Positions 24,603-33,345 of a DNA stretch of 64,000 bases are shown here, one piece after another. The position numbers and the translations under genes are program-made. The notes under the pieces were generated by a model. That model was not told the DNA's origin. It made no database searches and was given only the letters and a program-made list of their open reading frames with translations. The stretch covers positions 62,001 to 126,000 of the forward strand of contig PMOS01000005.1 in NCBI GenBank assembly GCA_003161435.1, read 5' to 3'. The DNA comes from Vulcanimicrobiota bacterium (GTDB taxonomy: Bacteria > Vulcanimicrobiota > Vulcanimicrobiia > Vulcanimicrobiales > Vulcanimicrobiaceae). Numbering within the stretch: position 1 is the stretch's first letter; the number at the start of each line of letters is the position of its first letter.

Positions 24603-26126
24603 ATGCTGACTTGGCTCGACCAGCGCACCGGATTGGTCACCCTGACCAAGGACTTCCTCACCGAGGACGTTCCCGGCGGCGCTTCCTACTGGTACGCGTT
24701 CGGCAGCGCGACGCTGTTCGCGATGATCCTGCAGATCGTCACCGGCATCTTCCTGTGCTTCTACTACGCGCCGTCGACCGCCACAGCGTACGAGTCGACG
24801 AAGTTCATCATGGACAAGGTCCCGGCCGGCCATCTCGTCCTCTCGCTCCACTACTGGGGCGCTTCGGCGATGATCGCCTTCGTCGCGATGCACTTGCTGC
24901 AAGTGCTGCTGTGGGGCGCGTACAAGAAGCCGCGCGAACTGCAGTGGATCGTCGGCGTGATCCTGTTCATCATCACGCTGGTCCTCGGTTTGACAGGCTA
25001 CTTGCTCCCGTGGGATCTCAACGCGCTGCTTGCGTCGCGCGTCGCGATCAACGTCGCCGGCAACGCGCCGATCCTTGGCCCCGCGGTCCAGCAGTTCTTG
25101 CAGGACGGCACCGGGATCACGACGCTCACCATCAACCGCTTCTTCGGCATCCACGTCTGGCTGATGCCGGCGATGCTGGTGCTGCTGGTCGCCTTACACC
25201 TGATGATCTTCCGCTGGAACGGCCCGGCCGGGCCGCCGATCGACGAGGCGCCCAAGCTCAAGCCGGGCCGCTTCTGGCCGGATCAAATGTTCATGGACAC
25301 CGTGTTGTCGTTCGCGATGTTCGTGATCGTGGTGGCACTCGCGGTGTGGGCACCCGTGCCGCTCGACGACAAGGCCGACTTGAACAACTCGCAGTTCGTG
25401 CCGTACCCCGCGTGGTATTTTCTCGCCTTGTACGCGCTGCTCGACGTCGTGGGCGCATTCCCGCCGGCGATCGTGCAGGTCGCGACGCTGTTCGCCACGA
25501 TCGTCGGCCCGACGCTGCTCATCCTCGTGCTGATCGTCCTGCCGTTCGTCGACCGCAACCCGTCGCGCCGGCTGTCGCGACGCCCGTGGGTGCTGGGAAT
25601 CACCGCGCTGGTGATGGCCGGCGCTATCGGCCTGAGCTGGGTCGGCCAGCGTAACGTCTACGAGCAACAACTCGCGCACGGCATCATCGGACCCAACGCC
25701 ACGGCAGCCGCCGCCACCAACAGCAGCGGCGCACTTCAAACCGGTCCTCAAGGGACGGCCGGATCCGCCAGCGGCAGCACCGCTTCGGGCACGACGCCGG
25801 CGACGGCCGGGCCCGGCGCGGCCGTGTACTCGCAGAGTTGCGCCGGCTGCCACGGCGCCACGGGTACCGGCGTTGCCGGTCAGTTCCCGCCGCTGGCCGG
25901 CAATCCGGTCGTCGTCGGCGATCCGAGCAAGGTGATCCCCATCGTGCTCAACGGGCTCAATGGCAGCATCACCGTCAAGGGTCAGACCTACAACAACACG
26001 ATGCCGCCCTGGAAAGGCACGCTCAGCAACAAGCAGATCGCCGACGTGATCACGTACATCCGCAACGCCTGGGGCAACAAAGCGAGCACGGTCACCGCAG
26101 CGCAGGTCGCAGCAGGCGGCAAGTAG
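24603..26126 (+). CDS. qcrB: Single-chain cytochrome b - cytochrome c (QcrB-QcrC fusion)
   Basis: This 507-residue protein joins a full-length cytochrome b to a c-type cytochrome. The b part has two histidine pairs in the four-helix bundle (H at about 81/95 and 181/196), then the subunit-IV-like helices. The Qo-site motif normally read as PEWY appears as PAWYF near residue 270, so the usual glutamate is alanine. After an Ala/Ser/Thr-rich linker (about 365-405) a class I haem site CAGCH appears near residue 417, with a likely methionine ligand in NTMPPWKG near 467. The Rieske gene is just upstream and a strong terminator follows. The fusion implies a compact menaquinol:cytochrome c oxidoreductase. 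Confidence 0.92.
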   Translation: MLTWLDQRTGLVTLTKDFLTEDVPGGASYWYAFGSATLFAMILQIVTGIFLCFYYAPSTATAYESTKFIMDKVPAGHLVLSLHYWGASAMIAFVAMHLLQVLLWGAYKKPRELQWIVGVILFIITLVLGLTGYLLPWDLNALLASRVAINVAGNAPILGPAVQQFLQDGTGITTLTINRFFGIHVWLMPAMLVLLVALHLMIFRWNGPAGPPIDEAPKLKPGRFWPDQMFMDTVLSFAMFVIVVALAVWAPVPLDDKADLNNSQFVPYPAWYFLALYALLDVVGAFPPAIVQVATLFATIVGPTLLILVLIVLPFVDRNPSRRLSRRPWVLGITALVMAGAIGLSWVGQRNVYEQQLAHGIIGPNATAAAATNSSGALQTGPQGTAGSASGSTASGTTPATAGPGAAVYSQSCAGCHGATGTGVAGQFPPLAGNPVVVGDPSKVIPIVLNGLNGSITVKGQTYNNTMPPWKGTLSNKQIADVITYIRNAWGNKASTVTAAQVAAGGK

Positions 26127-26157
26127 CCGCCGCACGATCACCATCGCACGTAGCGAA

Positions 26158-26188
26158 AAAGCCCGCCGGGATCTCGGCGGGCTTTCTT
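26158..26188 (+). terminator. Rho-independent terminator after the qcr operon
   Basis: AAAGCCCGCCG and CGGCGGGCTTT form an 11-base stem with a short GATCT-type loop, followed by TTTCTT. It begins 31 bases after the cytochrome b-c stop. The A-run on the other side makes it usable for the convergent gene at 26208 as well. Confidence 0.85.
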
Positions 26189-26207
26189 CGTTCGGCGACG
26201 GGGCGGT

Positions 26208-26474
26208 TTACTCGCGCCGCTTCGCCTCGAGCGCTGACGGCGAGAGGTTCGACGCAACGTCGCGGTAGAGGTGCCGCATCGCGTTGACCATCAGCGAGCC
26301 GACGCGAAAGACGCCGTCGCCCGAGAACTGAACGCCGCTCCAAGGCATCGACTGATGCCGCTGCACCAGCAGATAGGTATCCGCGCCGACGGCGTAGATC
26401 GCGAACTGATCCGACTCCGCGATCGGCTTCTGACCCTCGAGCGTGCTCTGATCGACCCGGTCGATAAAGTTCAT
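26208..26474 (-). CDS. Small hypothetical protein
   Basis: I do not recognise this 88-residue protein. It has no signal peptide or membrane helix. The middle is beta-rich (FAIYAVGADTYLLVQRH) and the C-terminal part is helical and charged. It starts at ATG 26474 and converges on the qcr operon across the terminator at 26158. Codon use matches its neighbours, so it is likely a real gene. Confidence 0.5.
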   Translation of the reverse strand: MNFIDRVDQSTLEGQKPIAESDQFAIYAVGADTYLLVQRHQSMPWSGVQFSGDGVFRVGSLMVNAMRHLYRDVASNLSPSALEAKRRE

Positions 26475-26591
26475 TATTGGTCACCGATCCTCTGGATGAT
26501 GCCGTAGAAACGCTCCTCGATCTATATAGAATCGGTACGCGGTGAACCTTCGTCGTGCGTGCAAAGTAGCGCGCTTATTGGATTGTGGCTT

Positions 26592-26802
26592 GGGAGCGGC
26601 CACTCCCCAGGCACGATGGTTTCGGGCGCAACGCAGTGCACGAATCGTGCCGGAGGGGCGGGCGTCGTACACTGCGTCAGCAGGGCGTTTCGTAGCGAGC
26701 GGAGCCCGGAGGGCGAGAGCGAGCGAAGAACCGAGCGAACGGAACCGCAGGATGCGGCGGAGTGAGCGTCCCAGCTGACGCAGGGTACGACGCCCGTCCC
26801 TC
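26592..26802. ncRNA. Candidate structured RNA or palindromic element in a gene-free region
   Basis: The 349 bases between 26475 and 26823 hold no convincing gene but many inverted repeats. GGGAG/CTCCC (26592-26607) and GGCACGAT/ATCGTGCC (26610-26651) come first. Then two 29-base arms (26653-26681 and 26774-26802) pair with one G-U and one mismatch. Between those arms sit three further small hairpins: GCCC-GGA-GGGC (26704-26714), CCG-AGCGAA-CGG (26731-26742) and CCGC-AGGAT-GCGG (26745-26757). The layout is a closed multibranch structure. It matches none of tRNA, tmRNA, RNase P, SRP or 6S RNA as I know them. It could instead be a mobile palindromic unit; the transcribed strand is unknown. Confidence 0.4.
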
Positions 26803-26823
26803 TGCCACCGACCTAACGGAACG

Positions 26824-28482
26824 TCATCCGTGCGAGCATTCGCCGCCGTCAACATGTAGGAGGACCGCCCGCGGGCGCTGCTCGGTGGGCGTTTGCATGA
26901 CGATGTCGGCGTTGCGTTGCAGCGAGCGAGCTAGATCGACCAGGCGTTGTGCATCCTGTGGGCGCACGACGATCCAATGATCGCCGTCGACGCAGATCGT
27001 CGACACGAAGCCTGCGTTGTTCTTGATGTCGCGCACCGGCGGCGCCGTGTAGAAGATCAACCCGTTGCCGCCGCTCACGCCGCCGATCGCCACCGTATCG
27101 CCTGGTTTGCGAGCGGCGTCGATCGTGCGCGCGATCGGCGGTATCGGCTTGAGGGGTTCGGCGACCGGTTCGGCGACGAGCGCGATGAACAGCACGAGCG
27201 CTCCGCTGGTGACTGCGAGCACGTACGGTGACCATGCCGCGGTGCTGCGGCGCGCGATCGCAACGACGGTCAACAGCGAACCTGCCAGCATCGCGACGCC
27301 GAGCACCGCGAGTTGTTCGTTGACCGCGACCATGTCGAAGTCGAGCCGGTTGCTGCGCGAGAAGATGCCGATCGCGAGCGCCACCAACCCGACGAAGGCC
27401 GGGATCGTCGCAGCCGAGATCACCGCGGCCCGTCGATCCTCGCCGGCGCGAACGCGCTGGAACCACAGCGCGACGAGGATCGCCAGCGCGGGCAGCATGA
27501 GCGCGACGTAGTTCGGCAACTTGGTGTTTGCGAAGCTGAAGAAGAGAAACGGCGCAACGGTCCACACGATCGCGAGCCGGGCGAACGCGCCGTCGGCCCG
27601 GCGTGCGGCGCGCAGCGCGGCGGCGACGGCGACCGGGACGAACGCGATCCACGGAAAGAAGCCCAGGATCACGACGGGGATGTAGTACCAGATGGGACCG
27701 GTCTGGTTTTCGATCACGCCGGTGTACCGGCCGACGGTGTAGTGACCGATCAGCTGGACGATCGCGCCGGGACCGACACGGGCCGCCAACGCGATGAACC
27801 ACGGCAGCGTGACGGCAACGTACGCGAGAGCTGCCAGTGCAAACGCGCGACCGCGCGGTGCGGCCAAGCGTCCCGCGCGCCGTTCCCACACCACCCACAC
27901 GGCGACGACAAGGAGGGCGATCACCGGCGCCACCGGTCCCTTGGCCAGCGTCCCCACCGCTAGCGCGAGGGCGCCGCAGATGAACGCCGTGTCGCGCCGC
28001 CGCGGGCTGCCGGACGGTTCGAAGGCGCGATACCACCACAGCACGGCGGCGGTGACGGCAAAATCGAGCAGCGCGTCCATGATCGCCAGGCGTCCGACGA
28101 TCGCCTGCATCAGGCTGGTCGAGAGCACGATCGCGGCGACCATCCCGGCGCGCCCGCCGGCGATCCGCGCCGTCGCGTAACCGACGGTGCCGCCCATCGC
28201 GATCGTCGCGAGCGCCGAAGGGAGCCGCACCGCGAAGGCCGTCGGCCCAAAGACGTGCGCGAACAGCGCCGCGATCCAGAAGTACAACGGCGGCTGCACG
28301 TACCACTCGAACCCGTTGAGGTGCATGACGACCCAGTCGTGGGTGAGCAGGATCTCGCGCGCGACCTCTCCGTACGTCGTCTCGCTGTTGTCCCACAGCG
28401 TGCCGATCCCCAGGCCGGGTAGCGTGACGAGCGCAGCAAAGAACGCGCCGAGTAGGGCTGCGCGCGCGGGGACAGATGGCAT
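26824..28482 (-). CDS. ArnT/PMT-type (GT83-like) membrane glycosyltransferase
   Basis: This membrane glycosyltransferase of 552 residues has about eleven hydrophobic segments. The first extracytoplasmic loop carries LWDNSETTYGEVAREIL, matching the D/E-containing catalytic loop of the dolichyl- or undecaprenyl-phosphate mannosyltransferase superfamily (consensus D-E-x-x-Y-x-x-x-A/x-E-M/I). A WYVQPPLYFW segment follows, like the KPPLxYW motif of ArnT-type enzymes. It should use a polyprenyl-linked sugar to modify lipid A-like or other envelope targets; the target is unknown. ATG 28482 starts just before the first helix and is 19 bases from the divergent SirC-HemC-HemD gene. Confidence 0.8.
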   Translation of the reverse strand: MPSVPARAALLGAFFAALVTLPGLGIGTLWDNSETTYGEVAREILLTHDWVVMHLNGFEWYVQPPLYFWIAALFAHVFGPTAFAVRLPSALATIAMGGTVGYATARIAGGRAGMVAAIVLSTSLMQAIVGRLAIMDALLDFAVTAAVLWWYRAFEPSGSPRRRDTAFICGALALAVGTLAKGPVAPVIALLVVAVWVVWERRAGRLAAPRGRAFALAALAYVAVTLPWFIALAARVGPGAIVQLIGHYTVGRYTGVIENQTGPIWYYIPVVILGFFPWIAFVPVAVAAALRAARRADGAFARLAIVWTVAPFLFFSFANTKLPNYVALMLPALAILVALWFQRVRAGEDRRAAVISAATIPAFVGLVALAIGIFSRSNRLDFDMVAVNEQLAVLGVAMLAGSLLTVVAIARRSTAAWSPYVLAVTSGALVLFIALVAEPVAEPLKPIPPIARTIDAARKPGDTVAIGGVSGGNGLIFYTAPPVRDIKNNAGFVSTICVDGDHWIVVRPQDAQRLVDLARSLQRNADIVMQTPTEQRPRAVLLHVDGGECSHG

Positions 28483-28501
28483 CCCAGGGAAGATAGGGCC
28501 T

Positions 28502-30427
28502 GTGTATCCCGTCGCCCTCTCGATGCGCGGACGGCGCGCCCTCGTCGTCGGCGGCGGAGTCGTCGCCGAGCGCAAGGTTCGCGGTCTGCTCACCGCCGGC
28601 GCGGAGGTCGTCGTGGTTGCCCCGCGCTTGACCCCGCCGCTTGCGGCGCTAGCCGAGGCGGGCGCCGTCGAATGGCGCGATCGCACCTATGCGGAGGGAG
28701 ACCTCGCCGGCACCTTTCTCGCGTTTGCGGCGACGGATGACGATGCGGTCAACGCCGCCGTCGTCGCCGCCGCGCGCGCCGCGGCGATCCTGGTCAACGA
28801 CGGTTCGAATGCCGTCCGTGGTGATTTCGCGACGCCGGCCGTCCATCGCGCCGGTCCGTTGACGGTCGCCGTCGATTCGGGCGGGCTCTCGCCGTCGTTC
28901 ACCAAGCGCATCCGCGACGAGCTGGCGCTGCAATTCGACGCGCGGTACGCGCGCGCGGCGGCGACGTTGGCCGCGCTGCGCGAACGTGTCGCCGCGGTCG
29001 TGCCGCTCGAGCAGCGCGCAGCGGTCATGCAGCATTTCGCCGAGCGCGACATCGACGAGCTCGCGACGATGAAACCCGGTGCCGTCGAGCACGAGGTCGA
29101 GCGAGCCGCCGAGACGCTGGCCGGCGTCGTTCCGTCGCAGACGCGCCCGGTGATCTGCGCATCACGGGCGAGCCGGCTCGCGATGATCCAGACGCGGACG
29201 GTGATGGCGGCATTGGCGAAGGCCGGGCTGCCGTCGACGGTCATTGAGATCACCACCCGGGGCGATGCCGTACAGGACCGTTCGATCGCGGCGATCGGGA
29301 GCGACAACGTGTTCGTGACCGAGCTCGAGCTTGCGCTGCGCGAACGGCGCGCCGATTACGCGGTTCACTCGTGCAAGGATCTGCCCAGCGCGCTCGCCGA
29401 CGACATGACCTTGGCGGCCGTCACCACGCGCGAAGACGCGCGCGACGCCTACTGCAGCGAGCGGTATGCGGCGTTCTACGATTTGCCGGCGGGTGCACGC
29501 GTCGGGACGTCGTCGCCGCGACGCCGCGCGCAGCTGCGCGCGTTGCGGTCCGATCTCACCTACGACGACATCCGCGGCAACGTCGATACGCGGCTGCGCA
29601 AGCTGCGGGACGGCGAGTACGACGCCATCGTGCTGGCCTGCGCGGGGTTGAACCGGCTTGGCGTGCGGGCGACGCACACCGTGCCGTTCGGAATCGATGC
29701 CCTGACGCCGGCGGTCGGCCAAGGTGCGCTCGGGATCGAAGCGCGGGCCGGCGATCCGATCGCGAGCCGGCTCGACGACGTGCTGAGCGACCGCGCGACG
29801 TCGATCGCGGTCCGGGCCGAGCGCGCGTTTCTGCGCGCCCTGCGCGGCGGCTGCCAGGCGCCGATCGGCTGCCATGCGGTGTGGTCGGACGGACGGTTTC
29901 GGATCGAGGGCGCGATCGCGGCCTCCGACGGCAGCCGCGTGATGCGCGGATCGCGCGAAGCGGTCCTCGCTCTGCGCGAGGTAGAGGCGGCCGAAACGCT
30001 GGGCGCCGCCCTGGCCGCGGAGCTGTTGGACGAAGGCGCCGGCGCGCTGCTCGGCGCCGGGCCGCTCACCGGCCGCGTCTTCTTGCTCCCGCGGACCCAA
30101 GACCGGCCGAGCCGGATCGCCCCTGCCTTACGCGACGCCGGCGCGGAGGTGGTCGAGGCCAGCGACAGCGCCGGGGCGACGCGGGCCCTCGCCGGCCGGA
30201 TCCCCAGCGCGATCCTGTTCCCCTCGTCGGGTTCGGTCAGCGCGATCGCGGCGTATCTGGGAACGCTACGGAACGATGGGTATCGGCCGGTGGTCGCCGC
30301 CATGGGTCCGTCGTCGTCGGCGACGGCGGGAGAGCACGGCTGGCCCCCCGACGTGGTTGCACCTTCCGCGGAGGTTGGCGCGTTCGTACAGTCTGTGACC
30401 CGTTTCGTGTTGGAGAACGACGGATGA
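28502..30427 (+). CDS. hemC: Fusion of precorrin-2 dehydrogenase (SirC), porphobilinogen deaminase (HemC) and a short HemD-like domain
   Basis: One 641-residue chain carries three tetrapyrrole activities. Residues 1-~205 resemble SirC/CysG-N/Met8p: MYPVALSMRGRRALVVGGG opens an NAD-binding fold that oxidises precorrin-2 to sirohydrochlorin. Residues ~217-520 are HemC, with SRASRLAMIQT, HSCKDLPS, GTSSPRRRAQL and RGNVDTRLRKL; Cys451 in LRGGCQAPIG is the dipyrromethane cofactor attachment site. Residues ~524-641 resemble only part of HemD (uroporphyrinogen III synthase), about half the usual length. A full HemD is fused to CobA at 34664. GTG 28502 gives the normal SirC N-terminus. hemB overlaps the stop by 4 bases. 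Confidence 0.88.
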   Translation: MYPVALSMRGRRALVVGGGVVAERKVRGLLTAGAEVVVVAPRLTPPLAALAEAGAVEWRDRTYAEGDLAGTFLAFAATDDDAVNAAVVAAARAAAILVNDGSNAVRGDFATPAVHRAGPLTVAVDSGGLSPSFTKRIRDELALQFDARYARAAATLAALRERVAAVVPLEQRAAVMQHFAERDIDELATMKPGAVEHEVERAAETLAGVVPSQTRPVICASRASRLAMIQTRTVMAALAKAGLPSTVIEITTRGDAVQDRSIAAIGSDNVFVTELELALRERRADYAVHSCKDLPSALADDMTLAAVTTREDARDAYCSERYAAFYDLPAGARVGTSSPRRRAQLRALRSDLTYDDIRGNVDTRLRKLRDGEYDAIVLACAGLNRLGVRATHTVPFGIDALTPAVGQGALGIEARAGDPIASRLDDVLSDRATSIAVRAERAFLRALRGGCQAPIGCHAVWSDGRFRIEGAIAASDGSRVMRGSREAVLALREVEAAETLGAALAAELLDEGAGALLGAGPLTGRVFLLPRTQDRPSRIAPALRDAGAEVVEASDSAGATRALAGRIPSAILFPSSGSVSAIAAYLGTLRNDGYRPVVAAMGPSSSATAGEHGWPPDVVAPSAEVGAFVQSVTRFVLENDG

Positions 30428-31443
30428 ACATTACTGCCCCGCGGTTGGTTCGAGGCCAGGCGACCCGGCTTGTCGCTCGGCCCAGGCGCCTGCGCTCGAG
30501 CCCGGCGATGCGCGCGCTGGTGCGCGAGACGCGCATCAATCCCGACGGCCTGGTCCAGCCGTTATTCGTGGTCGAGGGAACCAACGTCGTGCAGCCGATC
30601 GGTTCGATGCCCGGCGTGTCGCGCTACTCGGTCGACGCCGTCGTTCGCGAGTGCCGCGAGCTCGACGCCGTGGGCGTGCGGGCCGTGCTGCTGTTCGGCA
30701 TCCCCGACGAGGCGCAGAAAGACGCGTACGCGACCGTCAACTACGATCCGAACGGGATCGTGCAGCGTGCCGCCGCGGCGATCAAGGATGCCTTACCGAA
30801 GCTGTTGGTGATCGCGGACCTGTGCAACTGCGAGTACACCGACCACGGCCACTGCGGCATCCTCGACCACACCGGCGACGTCGACAACGACCAGACGCTG
30901 GACCTACTGGCGAAGACCGCGCTGAGCTACGCGCACGCGGGCGTCGACATTGTCGCTCCGTCCGACATGATGGACGGGCGCGTCGCCGCGATCCGCACCG
31001 CGCTCGACGACGACGGCTTCACCAAGACCGCGATCATGTCGTATGCCGCGAAGTATGCGTCCGCGTTCTACGGCCCGTTTCGCGAGGCCGCCGAGTCGAC
31101 GCCGGCGTTCGGCGACCGCCGCACGTACCAGATGGATCCGGCCAACGGTCGCGAGGCGCTCAAGGAAGTACGGCTCGACGTCGAGGAAGGCGCCGACATC
31201 GTGATGGTCAAGCCGGCGATGGCGTACCTCGACGTCGTGCGCGCGGTGCGCGAGTCGACCGATCTCCCCGTCGCCGTGTATCACGTGAGCGGCGAGTACT
31301 CGATGCTCAAGGGTGCCGCGGAGCGCGGCTGGATCGACGAAGTGCGCGCCGTCGAGGAGACGCTCACCGCGATTGCGCGAGCAGGTGCCGACGTGATTAT
31401 CACCTACTTCGCCAAAGACTACTTGCGGCGCGTGCGCGCATGA
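30424..31443 (+). CDS. hemB: Delta-aminolevulinic acid dehydratase (porphobilinogen synthase)
   Basis: HemB condenses two 5-aminolevulinate molecules into porphobilinogen. The 339-residue protein shows the zinc-site cysteines (LCNCEYTDHGHCG near residues 135-147) and the two active-site lysines in SYAAKYASAFYGPFR and MVKPAMAYLD. The length and motif order match the family. The zinc cysteines indicate the zinc-dependent, not the magnesium-only, type. It overlaps the fusion gene upstream (ATGA) and the MobA-like gene downstream (ATGA), so translation of all three is coupled. Confidence 0.95.
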   Translation: MNITAPRLVRGQATRLVARPRRLRSSPAMRALVRETRINPDGLVQPLFVVEGTNVVQPIGSMPGVSRYSVDAVVRECRELDAVGVRAVLLFGIPDEAQKDAYATVNYDPNGIVQRAAAAIKDALPKLLVIADLCNCEYTDHGHCGILDHTGDVDNDQTLDLLAKTALSYAHAGVDIVAPSDMMDGRVAAIRTALDDDGFTKTAIMSYAAKYASAFYGPFREAAESTPAFGDRRTYQMDPANGREALKEVRLDVEEGADIVMVKPAMAYLDVVRAVRESTDLPVAVYHVSGEYSMLKGAAERGWIDEVRAVEETLTAIARAGADVIITYFAKDYLRRVRA

Positions 31444-32024
31444 GCGATGCCGCAGTGTGCATCTTGGCGGGCGGCGAGGCGACGCGCCTCCCCGGCAAGC
31501 TCGCGCTGGACGTCGGTGAACTGCCGATGCTGGTGCGCGTGTACCGCAACGTCTCGCCGGGGCGCGTGACGTGGTTGTCCACCAAAGGTCCGCTCGCACC
31601 GGAGCTCGCGGCGCACATCGACGCGCCGCAGGTCGTCGACCGCTGGCCGCTGCGCGGACCGCTCTCGGGCCTGTTGTCGACGCTCAGCGAGATGCGGTCC
31701 GAATGGGTGTTCGCGGTGGCAGGCGACGCACCGTTCGTCGACGCGGCGTTCATCGACAGCCTCGAAGCGTCGATCGCCACGCAATACGAAGCGATCGTCC
31801 CGATGCACGACGACGAGAAGCAGCGCATCGAACCGCTGGCCGCGCTGTATCGCCGCGAGGCCTTTCTGCGCGAAGGAATGCCGGTGCTGCTGGGCGGCGA
31901 GGGCGCGCTGCGGCTGGTGATCGACCGGCTGAAGACGCGTTTCGTTCCGGTGCGCGAACAACGCGTGTTCGAGAACGTCAACACGCCGGCCGACTACGCG
32001 AAGCTGCGCGAGGTGCTCGCGTGA
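31440..32024 (+). CDS. MobA-like nucleotidyltransferase
   Basis: This 194-residue protein of the MobA/NTP_transf_3 type opens with CILAGGEATRLPGKLALDVG, the nucleotide-binding loop, and has AGDAPFVD near residue 97 for the metal-binding aspartate. MobA attaches GMP to molybdopterin; relatives transfer other nucleotides. It is locked into the haem operon by a 4-base overlap with hemB and lies 10 bases before hemL. Its role there is unknown. A link to molybdenum enzymes that also need siroheme or haem is possible, but nothing else for molybdopterin is in the window. Confidence 0.78.
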   Translation: MSDAAVCILAGGEATRLPGKLALDVGELPMLVRVYRNVSPGRVTWLSTKGPLAPELAAHIDAPQVVDRWPLRGPLSGLLSTLSEMRSEWVFAVAGDAPFVDAAFIDSLEASIATQYEAIVPMHDDEKQRIEPLAALYRREAFLREGMPVLLGGEGALRLVIDRLKTRFVPVREQRVFENVNTPADYAKLREVLA

Positions 32025-32034
32025 CGGCGCGCGC

Positions 32035-33345
32035 GTGAATCGCCAACGGTCGGAAGCCGCGTTCGCCGCGGCCAAGCGGGTGATCCCGGGCGGCGTCAAC
32101 TCGACGGTCCGCGCGTTTCGCGCGGTGGGCGGCACGCCGGTGTTCGTCCGCGAGGCGCACGGCGCGTACCTCGTCGACGTCGACGGGAATCGCTATCTCG
32201 ACTATGTCCTCTCGTGGGGCCCGATGATCGCCGGTCACGCCCATCCGGCGGTGGTCGAGGCGCTGCATCGTGCCGCAGAGCGCGGGACGTCGTACGGAAC
32301 GCCGACCGAGTACGAAACCGAGTTGGCCGATGTGATCGTCGAAGCGGTGCCGTCGGTCGACAAGGTGCGCTTCTGCTCGTCTGGGACCGAGGCGACGGCA
32401 AACGCGATCCGATTGGCGCGCGGGTACACCGGGCGCGAAAAGTTCATCAAGTTCGAGGGCTGCTACCACGGCTCGGCCGATCCGTTCTTGATCGCCGCGG
32501 GGTCGAGCGCGCTCACGATGGGCGTACCGAACTCGTTGGGCGTGCCGGCGGCAACGGCGCAAGACACCCTCATCGTGCCCTATAACGATGCGGCGGCGGT
32601 GCGCGCCGCGTTCGAGCACAACCCGGGCGAGATCGCGGCGGTGATCGTCGAGCCGTACGTCGGGAACATGGGGATGGTGCTGCCGCTCCCAGGCTTTCTG
32701 CACGCGCTCCGCACGATGACCCGCGAATACGGTGCGCTGCTGATCTTCGACGAGGTGATGACCGGCTTTCGGGTCGCTCGCGGCGGCGTGCAGGCGCGCG
32801 AAGGGGTGCTTCCCGACCTCACCACGCTGGGCAAAGTGATCGGCGGCGGGCTGCCGGTGGGGGCGTTCGGCGGGCGAGCGGAGATCATGGACCGGCTCAC
32901 GCCGGACGGCCAGGTGTTCCAGGCCGGGACCCTCTCGGGGAACCCGCTCGCGATGGCGGCCGGCCTGGCGACGCTCCGGCTGCTCGGCGATGACACGTTC
33001 CTGCAACTCGAGCGCCTCGGGCAGCGTCTGGTCGACGGGATGGCGGAGGTTTTCACTGGGCGCGGCGTCCCGCACACGGTCGCTGCTGCCGGCTCGATGT
33101 TCGGATTTTTCTTCGCCGACGGCCCGGTGACCGATCTGGCCGGCGCGAAGCGTTCGGACACCGCGCTCTACGGCCGGTTCTTTCACGCGATGCTCGACCG
33201 GGGATTCTACTTCGCGCCCTCGCAGTTCGAGGCGGCGTTCCTCTCGCTGGCCCATACCGAAGCGGAGATCGACCGGACGGTCGAGGCCGCCGACGACGCT
33301 CTGGCGGCCCTTCGACCGGCTCAGGATGACGTGGTATGCCGATAG
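32035..33345 (+). CDS. hemL: Glutamate-1-semialdehyde 2,1-aminomutase
   Basis: HemL converts glutamate-1-semialdehyde into 5-aminolevulinate with a pyridoxamine phosphate cofactor. The 436-residue protein has GGVNSTVRAF near residues 19-28, the cofactor-binding CSSGTEATANAIRLAR near 114-129, IFDEVMTGFR near 241-250, and the catalytic lysine in TTLGKVIGGGLPVGA near 266-280. The start is GTG at 32035. The last ~14 residues (from LRPAQDD) are not family sequence: they are encoded by a REP-like element that also runs into the hemA start region. Confidence 0.95.
   Translation: MNRQRSEAAFAAAKRVIPGGVNSTVRAFRAVGGTPVFVREAHGAYLVDVDGNRYLDYVLSWGPMIAGHAHPAVVEALHRAAERGTSYGTPTEYETELADVIVEAVPSVDKVRFCSSGTEATANAIRLARGYTGREKFIKFEGCYHGSADPFLIAAGSSALTMGVPNSLGVPAATAQDTLIVPYNDAAAVRAAFEHNPGEIAAVIVEPYVGNMGMVLPLPGFLHALRTMTREYGALLIFDEVMTGFRVARGGVQAREGVLPDLTTLGKVIGGGLPVGAFGGRAEIMDRLTPDGQVFQAGTLSGNPLAMAAGLATLRLLGDDTFLQLERLGQRLVDGMAEVFTGRGVPHTVAAAGSMFGFFFADGPVTDLAGAKRSDTALYGRFFHAMLDRGFYFAPSQFEAAFLSLAHTEAEIDRTVEAADDALAALRPAQDDVVCR
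33308..33331. repeat. REP-like sequence across the hemL/hemA junction
   Basis: CCCTTCGACCGGCTCAGGAT, followed by GACG, matches the CTTCGACAAGCTCAGGATGAC type with two changes. It lies inside the hemL reading frame near its end. The AGGA within it (33323-33326) is 9 bases before the hemA ATG and is the only plausible ribosome binding site for hemA. Confidence 0.55.

Noticed and set aside
26592-26802. Repeat block as a CRISPR array or tRNA cluster
   Set aside because: There are no regularly spaced direct repeats, and no cloverleaf, CCA end or T-loop sequence; the repeats are inverted and nested.
29162-30100. Antisense open frame of about 310 codons within the SirC-HemC-HemD gene
   Set aside because: The plus strand carries unmistakable HemC motifs; the antisense frame is a composition artefact.
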